A DNA stretch of 64,000 nt from Alentia gelatinosa. Lineage: Eukaryota; Annelida; Polychaeta; Phyllodocida; Polynoidae. A program made the translations under genes and the position numbers. The stretch is taken from positions 95,866,704-95,930,703 of the forward strand of contig OX465582.1 of assembly GCA_950022655.1 (NCBI GenBank), read 5' to 3'. The notes below the pieces were generated by a model, which did not search any database, had not been told where the DNA came from, and saw only the letters and a list, made by a program, of their open reading frames with translations. Positions 53,693 through 64,000 of this stretch are shown one piece after another. Positions within the stretch are counted from its first letter, which is position 1, and every line of letters starts with the position of its first letter.

Positions 53693-54021
53693 GAATAATT
53701 TGTTTGTCTGCGAATGATGTTCAGGATCACGTATGCAAAGCCAATATCTTTTCATTAATGTCATTGCTCAGAATTGCCGATAGTTTCAGGTTCACAATTT
53801 TTGTCTTATGCATGCAGAGTTCCATATTCCAACCTTCTGAAGCTGCATTTGTTCAATTTTTAAGTGAAAGAAGTGTAATAAGATAGTTGATATTTATAAG
53901 ATGGTATAGTGGATAAGATGGAATAGTGGATAAGATATAAGATAATGTGTATAAGACATATGATGAGTTACAACTATAGATTACTATCCCTTCATATCAT
54001 ACTATACAACTTTACGACCCT

Positions 54022-54242
54022 GGGGTCCATTCAATATTCTAGGACCTTAAATGTAGACCCTTTTCTGTACTTTGTACAATGTTTATCGTTTGATAATACT
54101 TAAGTTAGCTCGTTAAGACAGTATTAGCCGACGATAAGGTCGTCCATATGTGTTGAATAAAGTTGATCCATATAATTCCTGGGTCTCTATGGCATACAAA
54201 TAAGGGTCTACATGTACGATCCTAGATTATTAAATGGGCTTC
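54022..54242. mobile_element. Family X MITE, copy 3
   Basis: GGGGTCCATTCAATATTCTA (left) and CGATCCTAGATTATTAAATG..GGCT (right), with AAGGTCGTCCATATGTGTTG and GAATAAAGTTGATCCATATA inside. Confidence 0.75.
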
Positions 54243-56405
54243 CAATATCGTAAGCACAAGGACTTCTGTATCTTTCCATCACTGCAGTTATGATTATCAT
54301 CCCTTCTTAATACGTACTCAAAATACCATGCACTTCATTCCAGGAATACCACACTGAGGAAAATTACCCTGAATCTTCAAGAAAAACTCTAAACAAAGGA
54401 TGGACGATTGTAAAGTCGAGGTTGAGTATCGGATGTAAAGATGGCCAGGCCCTATCGGGTGAAATTTGCGGAGCTTAGTCAGCTGTAGGAGAAGATGAAG
54501 AACCAAGCTGTGATACGTAACAGAACCTCCTTTAGTCATCTAGGAGATACCTACCAGAATACAAATCGACTATGACGTTTCCCCCTACATTGGACTATTA
54601 CAATGATGTTGCAATTCACACTAACTTGTATCACTACATCGTGAACTTTTCTTCTTTTGTTGGGTCGTTAATAATCAATGAGGATTTCATTCTGATGGTC
54701 ATCTGGTAATATGTAACAGCAGTGGGTTCTCCCCACCAATAGCTAATGGTGAACGATATATCAGCGATCTTGTGTTGCAGGATAGTAAACCGCCAGTGGT
54801 TAACCTTTCCTCACAATAACCTGCACACTCAGTTCACCATAAAAAGATTATATTCTGGGAGACCATCTGCAGTACGAAGGACCTCAGTTTACGTTTAGCA
54901 AAATCTGTAACGATCATTGATTATGGACTTTCATTGTGGATCTCTGCGGAGTATCTATTTACCCACTCTCCTAGCATAGATCTTGCGCTCTGCTTCCTGC
55001 GACCGCTTATATCCCTGCCCCGACCTGCATTTTGGGGGGCAAAATCTGCCCCATATGCCAGTTTTAAGATATCATTATTTCTGATCTCTTTGGATAATCT
55101 TTTGTATTTATTTTACTGTGACCAAAGTATACAAACATGGATTTAACAACAATTATTTCGTTTGTGTCTTGGGTGGTGGACATCATATGTGACAGGGTTT
55201 TGGCAGTGTTGGTAAACGAAGGCAACATTTGCTCTTTCGAGGATGCGGTGGCTTCAACTTTGGATGCCCAGTATCCTCGTGTACAACTGAAGGACAAATG
55301 ATTTATAAGCTCACTCTGGACATGTGTCCAAGCATAAACAACAGCCGAATTTAGATATCTTCACTGCAGTTACAGCTTCTTTCAAACCTGCAGTCTGTTC
55401 ACCAACAGACTCGGGTAGTAGTCCTGCTTGCTGTTCCGCTCCGACATCACTGGGTTGAGGCAGAGATTAGTAAGTGCCACACCACGAAAGAGTGCTATTT
55501 ACCCGCAGAAGTTGTAGCAGGTATAATAAGTTTGTGTCATAGTCCCTACTGATCAGTGAGTATATATATGCGAGCGGAGCTAATGGTTTGCGTGGTGTAG
55601 ACCATCTCTCTTTTGACCCTCTAGCTCTGTTCGGCTGACAGTCTGTATTGTCCCTGCTGACAGTATCCCATCAAACACCAGGTGCACTGTGAACCAATCA
55701 GTTTAGATTAATGCAGGCCACTGAGGCTTCACTACCGAGGATTATTAGATCCACCACGAGGTAGCTACTGACGACTCACAAAATGAAAGCATCCCTAATG
55801 AGGTTCTGAGAAAACCAATGATTCTGTGTTATAGAATCTTCTATACGCAATTCAGTCTTGAAGCAAAGAAAGATTATTCTGTTTAGAAATATTCTCAATG
55901 TAATTTATGAATTTAGCTGATATTCGAAGGAAGGAATTTGTGCCAGCTACGACGGCCAAACTTTGGACTCCATCCATATAGTTGAATTATTGTTAGAAAT
56001 ACCAAGACCCTGACTTAGCCCGAGCTAATTATTTCAATAAACTTGTAGTTTTACGTGCATATCTTGATGTCACTGTACATACTTACATTCTTACGCGAAA
56101 GCAACACTGACGTCTTTAACAAAAAGTCCTTTTGCATACTTGTTGGTAGGAGGATGAATGTTTTCATTTTTTCGATGTAATATTTATCTCTCACCTTAAA
56201 ATAGGTGACTATCGGTTTGTCAGTACATAGTGAGTAACCTTGTCGACTTCGTAAGGTTTTATGTATATTTTGTTGATAAAGGACAAAAAGCTCACTACCC
56301 CTGTCTGTGATCAAACAATAATAAATATTCTTTCAATTATTGATTTGAAAGGAAACATATTCTGATCCTATATTTTTCTCAACAACTGATTCTCAATTCT
56401 CCAAG
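54243..56405. other. Probable intron or intergenic sequence
   Basis: No repeat family or exon recognised. A C-rich stretch at 55005-55035 and several short frames (54934, 55064 minus, 56051 minus) show no motif. If the terminal exon at 56406 is real, this is intron of the neuropeptide gene. Confidence 0.3.
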
Positions 56406-56452
56406 GTGTCTCCGCTGAAGGAAAATGGGACTGGCAGACTTTGCAAAGGTAA
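56406..56452 (+). CDS. Candidate terminal exon of the neuropeptide gene
   Basis: Follows a pyrimidine-rich acceptor (TTTTTCTCAACAACTGATTC, then TCAATTCTCCAAG). Joined to the single overhanging G of the exon ending at 52931, it reads G-VSAEGKWDWQTLQR then TAA (56450-56452). The phase fits exactly and gives a stop after 15 residues. Such short C-terminal exons are common in neuropeptide genes. Caution: acceptors of this quality occur by chance, and a donor-like AAAG/GTAAAC at 56449 would allow it to be an internal exon instead. Confidence 0.3.
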
Positions 56453-57142
56453 ACACCATGTTGGGCGAACCATTAAGCAAGATATTCCATGAAAGGCATT
56501 GATGATATTAAAGACATAACTCCCTGGCTGACTTTTCACAGAGGTTTTATCATTTCATTAATTTTGTTAACACTTTATCGTCATCACGGACTTCTACAAA
56601 GCCTTTCGATATCCTGGATATGCATCTTTTATATCTTTTATCAATTTTTCTCTTTGAACTAGATATGGCAACTACCAGAACGTCATATACAGAGTTTTAT
56701 GAACTTTGATGGTCATTTCATTACGAAAACTTGGATATCCAAACAAAAGCCTTTCTATGCAGGCTCTATAAGATACCGGTTACTCTCTTAATATAGAATG
56801 CTTCTAAATCATATGACAGAATAAATATTTCTATAAAAGATATTTGAAAATACAGTAATATATTTTGGATTTGAAGATGACTCTTACAAAGGAAGATATG
56901 AGTGGGAAAATAAAGAAAATAATCATCGAGGACTCTCATCCTTTTTCTTAAAGGAAAACTCATAAGAAGTAGACGCAAGGCAAGTAGTTGACAGAAGCAG
57001 AACTCAGAGCCAAAGTAGTTATCATTTAATATTACGATCATTAAACCTTGGTTTACCTTTTTTTAGGATTCAAAAACGCATATAGTTCAGTAAAGGTAAG
57101 TGAAATTTTGGCATGAGAGAGAACAAATTTCATGCATACAGC
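56453..57142. other. No gene recognised
   Basis: A 91-codon minus frame at 56766-57041 has no recognisable motif. A 3' UTR of the candidate exon would fall here, but no AATAAA lies close downstream that I could single out. Confidence 0.25.
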
Positions 57143-57338
57143 GGCCCGTTGAATAATCAAGGTTATTAAAAGAAGACCCTCTTCTGCACGCCAGGGATGA
57201 TGTGGGTCAACTTGATCCAACAGTCATGGACAACTAAGACCGTCTAAACCAACAATCCTAGAAATTATCAAACGATGACTCTTGTAAGAGGTACAGAAAA
57301 GGATCTTCATGTATGACCCTAGATTATTCAACGGGCCC
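57143..57338. mobile_element. Family X MITE, copy 4 (inverted)
   Basis: GGCCCGTTGAATAATCAAGG (left) and GACCCTAGATTATTCAACGG..GCC (right); interior GGATGATGTGGGTCAACTTG. It directly precedes family J. Confidence 0.7.
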
Positions 57339-57341
57339 TAT

Positions 57342-58316
57342 CTGGGCCCTGTTTTTCAGACAAGACATCTTATGTGGAAGACATCTTACAGCTGTCAGTG
57401 TGCTATAGATAAGACATCTTAGGGGATCGGCCAACGATTGTCGCTCCACGACACTTATTTTTCAGTCAAGACATAATCGCCCAACGATACCCTAAGATGT
57501 CTCCACGATTGGAAGACAATTTGCAAGACACAAAATGGCGGGTGTGCTATAGACACGGTCTCAGTGCGGCGCGCTCGATCGCTGCTAAAAGTGTCTCAAG
57601 TCTAGAACTGTCTCAGGCTCTATCAAAGCTCACTGTGTGTATATAGAGGATTTCCTGTGCTTCTCATACGAATTAAGCAATGAAATTTTAACACGAGTAC
57701 GGGATACATATAGCCTATAGTCGTACCAAATATGAAAAAGAACGGCCGTATAGTTATGAAGTTATCGGCGTTTGAATATGAAACATTGAGCTATCGATCG
57801 GATATCGTACACGCACTCTCCTAGCAGATCTTCCGCGGTGTAGTGCGCGGAATCTCTGCTGGGAGAGTGAAATAAGCGCAGTCGATGTCAAGGTCGCCGC
57901 ATAAATTAGATCACGTGATAGTAGTGGTACACTGGCCACCAGAGCAACATTTGGTATGACGAATTTCACACGCCGATAACTTCATAACGGTGCGGCCGTT
58001 TTTCTTCATTTTTGGTACGATGATAGGTTATATGTATACCTTACTCGTGTTAAAATTTCATTGCTTAATTCCTACGGGAAGTGAAGTTGCGCATTCTGTA
58101 CGACATGTCCATAGATGTCTTAGGTCTAAGACACTTTGGAAGACATTTGGAACCACGTGACCCTAAAGATGTCTTATCTATAGTACACCTGACTGCAGCC
58201 TAAGTGCTCTTGACGGACAATCGTTGGCCGATCCCCAAAGATGTCTTATCTATAGTACACTGACAGCTGTAAGATATCTTACAAAGAGGATATCGTGACT
58301 GAAAAACAGGGCCCAG
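57342..58316. mobile_element. Family J TIR element
   Basis: Perfect 18-bp outer ends CTGGGCCCTGTTTTTCAG and CTGAAAAACAGGGCCCAG. Further in, GATAAGACATCTTAGGGGAT..CGGCCAACGATTGTC pairs with GACAATCGTTGGCCGATCCC, so the inverted ends extend well over 100 bp with gaps. Two copies of the 90-bp block shared with family I lie inside (about 57660-57745 and 57995-58085), facing each other. No transposase was identified. Confidence 0.75.
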
Positions 58317-59092
58317 GTGTGCTATAGTTAAGACACTTGTTGATTCCTATAGCCGATTATGTCTCCCAAAGTGTCTCAGGCCAAGACAGTTTTGGACATG
58401 TCGTACCAAATGCGCAACTTCACTTTCCTTTGAAATTAAGCAATGAAATTTTAACACGAGTAAGGGATACATATACCCTATAATCGTACTAAATATCAAG
58501 AAGGTCGGCTGCACCATTTGGCCGTTATTTGCGTTCAAATTTCGTCATAGCAAACGTCTGCTCTGGTGGCCAGTGTATATCAGAGACCATCAGAGCACCC
58601 TCCGCTAATTTATGCGGCGACCTTGATATTGACCCCACGGAAATCCACTTTCCGTAGGAAATAAGCAAGGAAATTTTTACACAAGTAAGGGATACATATA
58701 ATCTATAATCGTACCAAATATGGAGAAGATCGGTCGTTTGGATCCGCCGATATAACACCGAGAAATAAAAGGAAAAAGTTGGGCTTGGGCAGGGATCAAA
58801 CTCCCTACCTTCAGATCCTGAGGCAGGGGCTCTAACCACTTAACCACTGGCTTTCCACTCCCAGGTGTAAGCTACCCTGAAGCTGTTACTGGGCAGTCTT
58901 TGCAGTATAGAACCTAAGACAGTTCTATATCTGTCTTAGGCAAGGACGTTTTTAGCGGCGATCGAACCTGCCGTGCTGAGACTGTGTCTATAGGACGGCG
59001 GCCATTTTGTGTCTTGCTAATGGTCTTCCATTCTCAGAGACATCTTAGAGTATCGTAGAGCGATTATGTCTTGTCTGAAAAACAGGGCCCAG
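58317..59092. mobile_element. Second family J segment, sharing the middle end
   Basis: Runs from TGTGCTATAGTTAAGACACT to TTGTCTGAAAAACAGGGCCC..AG (59092). It contains two more copies of the 90-bp block (about 58420-58512, 58640-58735), GACAGTTCTATATCTGTC and a tRNA-like sequence. CCTGCCGTGCTGAGACTGTG mirrors CACGGTCTCAGTGCGG in the first segment. Together they look like a partly duplicated or nested array. Confidence 0.6.
58783..58856 (-). ncRNA. tRNA-like sequence (SINE head or tRNA relic)
   Basis: On the minus strand TGGTTAAGTGGTTAGAGC contains a perfect pol III A-box (TRGYNNARNGG, 58836-58846). About 35 nt later AGTTTGATCCC (58792-58802) is a B-box with one mismatch. Between them GCCTCAGGATCTGAAGG resembles an anticodon arm. 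I could not pair a clean acceptor stem, so a tRNA-derived SINE head or relic is more likely than a working tRNA gene. Confidence 0.5.
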
Positions 59093-59408
59093 GGACCTGT
59101 TTCACTAGTTTCGTGACATGTCTGTGACACCATACAGACAGATTGGGTTGTCTGGTTTTCTGACAACACAAGTAGCTGCCCTTCGGAAAAGACAGACCCC
59201 AAACATAGGAATTAGACAAATCTACATCATGGACCTGTTTCACTAGTTTTGTGACAAAAGTGAAGACAGACATGAAAAGCGGCACCAACAGTGCAAGCAA
59301 GAACGCACAAAATGAAGTTTAATGTATAGTTCTTATGAAACCGGACACACCATCTAGACATGTCACGCCATAGAAACATGTCACGAAACTAGTGAATCAG
59401 GTCCCTGG
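59090..59408. mobile_element. Family I TIR element, variant copy abutting family J
   Basis: CAGGGACCTGTTTCACTAGT (left), an internal repeat of that end near 59233 (GGACCTGTTTCACTAGTTTT), AGCGGCACCAACAGTGCAAG, and right end CACGAAACTAGTGAATCAGG..TCCCTGG. The duplicated left end suggests a nested second copy. Confidence 0.7.
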
Positions 59409-59522
59409 TCTTTGGGCCTGGCTTCAGGTTGACAAACTTTTAATGAAAAAAAGAGATTCATGACTCGTTCCCTGGCCTTTGGCCCGGCGACTTTGTGGTC
59501 TGTCAACATGTGGCTTACAGCA

Positions 59523-59560
59523 GAGGAGGTGCAGCGCAGCGCCCTCTACAGTCTTGAGAA
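59523..59560. mobile_element. Broken end of the 27830-type MULE-like MITE
   Basis: CAGAGGAGGTGCAGCGCAGC..GCCCTCTACAG matches the TIR of the 27830 element with a small deletion. The opposite end was not found. Confidence 0.6.
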
Positions 59561-61438
59561 ATAATAGAGAACCAAAACAAAACACCACGCACACTACTAA
59601 ATGCTGGCTTTTAACTCACACAGAATCGATTCTATAGACGCTGATATAGAATTTTGAGATGAGTTTAAACAGCTAAAATCTCCCTAACACTTTGTTCAGT
59701 GGGCCCATTGCTTGCTTTAGGAATGCCATTATCTATAAATCATGTAAATCGGTCTTGGTTTCGGTTGACAGTTGAGTCAGACTTCCCCACTAAGACATGA
59801 CAATTTAGGCTAACTTTGAACACCTTCTGCATGCAAACTACTCCAGTTCTATCAAATATCTTATGATCTGTTGGTAGATTGATATCTAAAGTATTTAAAA
59901 CCACCAATAAACTCAATAGCACCTTCAGATTTATATTGGTTTTAGATCCTGGAATACAGCCTACTTCCTGACAGTTTAAGACTAGTTTATATGTTAATAT
60001 AAATGACAGATATTTATTGAACTCTGAATACAATATAAACACACATGCAGATATGATCTAAACATTGTTTACAACTGACGCAAGCTAAGAACCATTTGTT
60101 ATCTAGGCTTACAGGAACCATCCTTGTTAACCCTTTCAGTCCAAAAAGGCCGATGTTTTTTACTACAAATATTTGGTGTTGAGGTGCTCTGGGTATATTC
60201 AAGGTATGGACATCAAATTGGTCGGCCTACACTTATGGAATAAGACATTGGCTTTCAGGTTCAAGCATTGCATTTCTCTAGGATATTCTATATAGCGTTT
60301 CTCAAGGTCTCGGGATACATCATGAGTGTAGAATTAATCTACTGGAAGAACGTAGGAAATCTGACCTTCTCAGCATTGTCTTCGATCGTAGTTTTGAAGA
60401 CTGATACCTTCCCACACCAGCTAGAGATACCAGACGCCATGAAGGAAGAGTCCTTTTTCAGAGGTCCCTTCTGACAGGAATTATGAAAAATCAGTTCAGT
60501 TTGAATCAGCTCAAGTATGGAACCAACAGAGATTAGATTTCAGAAATATCGACGACAAAAATACTAGTAAATCCTGGATCAAAAGATATTACAACAACAA
60601 AGACTAACCTATAATATCTAGTGAGCTGAGGGTGTTGTGTGGATATAGGGGAGACACCCTAAATCCCATATCCATAAATTTTTCTTAATTCAACACATTG
60701 GTCTGTTTAATGTTTGCATTGCACAGACTAAATTTGATAGTCCTATAACCTCTAAGTGCTGTATTAGTTAGCTAGGTCAGATGATCGTTATATTCCCTAC
60801 TTTGTTAATCTGAAAAGTAATTTGGTTGAACCACCAGTCACTCTTGACACAACCAGAACTGGAAATCAGTGGTAGCAAGTTGCAGAAGATAGTGTAATAG
60901 AAGTTGTATTGGTATGCGGTGAGACAACCGTTTACATATCAATACGTTTTGCACTCAGGACCATTTATTGTACTGTATTCCTGTTTCAACCCAGGATGCA
61001 GGCGAAAGTAATGCATGTGAATGTCCAGCCTGGAGCACTGTGGAAATAGGCACTACTTGAGTCTACATTACCTCCAGAATAAAGATCAATCTTAAAAAAA
61101 GAGGTTCCATCAAAGGTCAAAGGTCATAAAAATTCATAAACCTTTAAGGTAAATACAGATTAGATATTGTTTTAAATATTTTCCAATCCTTTGCACTCTG
61201 ATTTATATTCAAATGTAAAGAAAGTATCACACACAAGCATTCATTTAGAGTGATTTTGACAAATAAAATCAAGTAAAATCAAATAGGTCATACACAAGCT
61301 GGTTGAATGGTGCAGTGCCTGCATTTTTCAGATTTTCAGTCATCCGTGAGTACTCTTGAGGTGAGGGGTGTTACAAACATGTAATCATGCTTGCTTGCCT
61401 CCTATAGGCTAGGACAGATACATAGTGGGCGACTTCAC
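59561..61438. other. No gene recognised
   Basis: A 100-codon minus frame at 59740-60042 and a 68-codon plus frame at 60268-60474 lack recognisable domains, repeats or convincing splice sites. The region could hold unrecognised old transposon sequence. Confidence 0.3.
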
Positions 61439-61439
61439 A

Positions 61440-62740
61440 GCAGGGACCTGTTTCAGTAGTCTCGTGACATTAGACCTAGACAGACATCAACAGCGGCACC
61501 AACAGTGCAAGCAACAGGGGAAAAAGACTAGCAAATATCAGAAAATCGGAGCGCCCAATCTTCTTCATATTTGGAACAATTATAGGTTATATGTATCTCC
61601 TACTCATGCTAAAGTATCATTGCTTAATTCTTACGAGAAGTGAATGAAACTCTGTGTGTCATCGATTGCAATCTTGTGATCTGTCCGTATGGTGTCACAG
61701 ACGCCATCTAGACATGTCACGAAACTACAGCCAGTGATCCACCAAGCGAAATTAGGGCCGGCCGATGTCCATGCGGGTGGAATATGGACGTTGGCTGCTA
61801 CCGCCTCTGGTCGGCTCAAGCCGGTTGAAATAATCGCCTTGGTGGATCAGCAAATAATGTCAAATCGGCTGGGGCTGGCCGCACCCAGCTGAGGCCGGAC
61901 CTAGTCGCCTATCCCATATCACTGTCGTCCGTAGCCGTGTGGCCCCCGTGTGGGAGCCGGCCGGGCGTCGCCTCTGGCCGGCCGGCCCAAAATGAAAATT
62001 ATTTGCTGGTCCACTGACCCAGCCGTGTGGAGTCCGCTAGAAACTCCCTAGTCGACGCTAGCCGACCCTAGCCGACGCAAAACTGATTTATTTGCTTTTT
62101 AAAGGCGGCCGGACGGATGATGTCGATGCATTTGTAGAGTACGACACCCGCCCACGGGCTCTGCCGGGAGTTGCGGCGAGGGAACGCCGCCAACATAGCG
62201 CGAGCCATACCGGCGATACCCGAAGCCGCAAACGGACATCGAAAATTCCGACACTATCGTCAGAATTCTAGCACCATAGCGTGCCATACACACTCATAAC
62301 ATTAATCCTTATCTTTATTTACCTTCATTGTTCGATTTAATGTGTATTTCCGTGGTTATTTGACAATCTCTGACCGTTCCTGTACAAATCCCGACACGCC
62401 GACACACCGCTCCACTCGATACGAGGCTTTCGCGGGTTCAGAGTGTCGAAGTGTATCGGCGCACGCGGCGCCGCCTATCGGGGAACTTGATTACTACGTA
62501 AAATACCATGCGCCACGTATCGGATCAATGGAGAACTCGGCTGGCCCGTCCCCGCAAGCGCCGTGTGGACGTCGGCCGGCTGGAAATGAGTATTTTGGTG
62601 GACCAGCACGGAGAATTTAGAGAATTCAAGACGGCCGGACGGCCGGCCTAGGCGATTATAGCAGAAATGGCCGTCGTCCAAAGCCGGCTGGACGTCGCCT
62701 CTGCAGTTCTTGGTGGATCTAAGACTGAAACAGGTCCCTG
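61440..62740. mobile_element. Family I TIR element split by a nested GC-rich insertion
   Basis: Left end CAGGGACCTGTTTCAGTAGT at 61441. The 90-bp block lies at 61550-61640. The right TIR is broken after CACGAAACTAC (61728) and resumes as ACTGAAACAGGTCCCTG at 62724-62740. Removing 61729-62723 restores the family I end exactly. Confidence 0.85.
61729..62723. mobile_element. GC-rich nested element with GATCCACCAAG inverted ends
   Basis: GATCCACCAAG (61736-61746) and CTTGGTGGATC (62709-62719) are inverted near the borders, and CTTGGTGGATC also occurs internally near 61839. The roughly 990-bp insert is GC-rich and full of GGCCGGCC, GCCGACC and CGGCCGG phrases, unlike anything else in the window. 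The target duplication is at most 2 bp (AC). The frames inside are compositionally driven and match no transposase I know. Confidence 0.75.
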
Positions 62741-62819
62741 GTCCATTTGTCTCACCAAAATCACCCTATAGATTTTAAACGTGCTTAAAATCAAAATCTC
62801 ATAGGATTCTGTACCTGCT

Positions 62820-63012
62820 TAGAGGTCATTGTTGCTGACAATTGCATGGGAAAATACTTGTCTCAGGGAATTGGAACCATACAATTCAAAGGAGAAGATT
62901 GTGTTCCAGTAAAGAATGTGGACCAGCAGGAGCTGTTGCAGACAAACACTCTGTGAGTTATGTGAATTCCACAGTGAAAATCCTACAATGAAAATCCCTC
63001 AGTGAAAATCCC
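62820..63012. repeat. Repeat P, diverged copy
   Basis: TAGGATTCTGTACCTGC, ACAATTGCATGGGAAAATAC, TGTCTCAGGGAATTGGAACC and CAGACAAACACTCTGTGAGT follow the unit order at 47886-48400. Confidence 0.6.
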
Positions 63013-63469
63013 ACTTAAACTGTTCCAGGGTGTTCTTATTGTGTGAACCTGATCCGCCATTTTCCCATTGAGACTGAAAATGTATCCTGCCGTGAGATAT
63101 GTGTACTATGGCTAGTTCGGGTCCCCAGGCTGTACTTTGCTGCAGATGCCTGTTGCCAATGGGGTAAGGAAGTCTGTATCAAATGAATGGCATATCCTGA
63201 TGTTCTTCAAATTCTTTCCTGTCAGATGCAATAGGATTGCGTGTTGGAGTTGTCACCTACACCCCCACACTCACTCCACATGTCCACACGGGGAGCTTTA
63301 TAAAGGGGGCTTCTTCTCTTTAGCGGGGTTGAAGCAAGGAGACTTATGTACCTCCAAGGGGAGTATGTATAAGGCGAAATGTTACCAAAACATTATCTCA
63401 CTGTGTGAACACCTAAGGGCAATTTTCGTGATTTTAAACCACTAGTAAAGGCTCGAAACTCACTAAGAC
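63013..63469. other. No gene recognised
   Basis: A 102-codon plus frame at 63137-63445 has no recognisable domain. It lies between two repeat P copies. Confidence 0.25.
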
Positions 63470-63690
63470 CAAATGGGAATTCACACATTAGGATTCATGT
63501 ACCTCACAGGGTTCAAAATCTTGTAGGATTCTGTTCCTTTTTAGGGGTAAATATCGTCAACAATTGCAGGGGAAAATGTATGTCTCAGGGAAATGGAACC
63601 TTACAATTTAGAAGAAATTGTGTTCGAGTACAGAATCTCAGCAGGATCTATCTCAGAGAGGTAAATGAATCCCATTGTGTGAATCCCACT
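63470..63690. repeat. Repeat P, further copy
   Basis: GGAATTCACACATTAGGATT, CAACAATTGCAGGGGAAAAT, TGTCTCAGGGAAATGGAACC, TTCGAGTACAGAATCTCAGC. It starts like the 47886 array (GTGGAATTCACACGGTGGGA). Confidence 0.65.
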
Positions 63691-63702
63691 TAAAGTTAAA
63701 AT

Positions 63703-63820
63703 CGCTTGAGATTTTTTTTTCGTTACTTTTTCGTTCCATCGGGGTTTTGTGTAAAAACATTTTTTCCAACCATGGAGTTTTACGCAAAACCCCGATGGAG
63801 TGAAAAAATTATGAAAACAT
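63703..63820. repeat. Palindrome P13
   Basis: TTTTTCGTTCCATCGGGGTT..TTGTGTAAAA pairs with TTTTACGCAAAACCCCGATG..GAGTGAAAAA. The loop is about 25 nt and AT-rich, without the GCCGAGTG motif of the other palindromes. Confidence 0.75.
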
Positions 63821-64000
63821 GTGTAAAAACATGTGGTGGGTGAAAGTCACACAAATCTTCGCTAAGCCACGCTTAACATCATCACTTCAGATTATTTACC
63901 TTGGCATGGGAAATTGATGGCGACGAATTTCCCTTCTCCTCAGTCTCAGGGAGTGTCACACGAGGAGACTATGTACCGGTATATAATCTTAGAAATTGTC
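63821..64000. other. No feature recognised
   Basis: Short unassigned end of the window. Confidence 0.2.

Noticed and set aside
59740..60042. 100-codon minus frame
   Set aside because: No recognisable domain. Amino-acid make-up is typical of chance frames in AT-rich DNA.

Overview
The window is eukaryotic DNA, AT-rich and dominated by transposon debris. There are no operons or bacterial signals. Non-LTR retrotransposon pieces, many short terminal-inverted-repeat (TIR) elements, microsatellites and a (CCCTAA)-type interstitial telomeric tract all point to an animal. The one gene exon I can support well encodes amidated Ramide peptides of tachykinin-related type. That favours a protostome, probably a lophotrochozoan such as a mollusc, annelid or brachiopod. 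The phylum is an inference.

Gene content is sparse. The clear gene piece is 52310-52931 (+), a neuropeptide-precursor exon with four amidated decapeptides of the form xPxxGFSxxR-amide between KR/GKR/GKK processing sites. It has a splice acceptor in front and a donor-like CAG/GTTAGT at its end. A phase-compatible short terminal exon lies at 56406-56452 and a much weaker signal-peptide candidate at 50459-50542. Weaker gene hints are a GC-rich block with NRF-1-like and ETS-like sites (770-1112) and a possible first coding exon beside CRE and ETS sites (24107-24238).

Almost everything else is repeats. LINE remnants lie on the minus strand at 9636-11115, 21212-21487, 23048-23770 and 42225-42641. 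TIR elements form several families. MITE A is at 2984, 13790, 20202 and 30037. MITE B is at 2258, 18623, 35071, 36951 and 44369. Family I is at 8161, 12558, 59090 and 61440, and family J at 57342-59092. Family X is at 28448, 49895, 54022 and 57143. Single elements lie at 17190-18155, 19164, 27830, 35672 and 49438. Tandem arrays include a CTTAAG minisatellite (1285-1655), a 9-bp minisatellite (17605-18140), a 76-bp array (33950-34490) and a 475-bp tandem duplication (29074-30023).

The most unusual structure is a set of long imperfect palindromes of about 80-165 bp. They lie near 5190, 6157, 7197, 7845, 10572, 11311, 13103, 19437, 22532, 28917, 32070, 32915, 37817, 39782, 46450, 49122, 51261, 51938, 53221, 53536 and 63703. 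Palindromes with unrelated arms share nearly the same loop core, built around GGC-TWC-GCC next to GAGTG. Many sit beside a constant module, for example TTTATCCTACCCC ... GGGGTAGGATAAA. This 'constant module, constant loop, variable arms' arrangement looks like an undescribed class of fold-back element and is the best candidate for a new system here. All boundaries and similarities were judged by eye.
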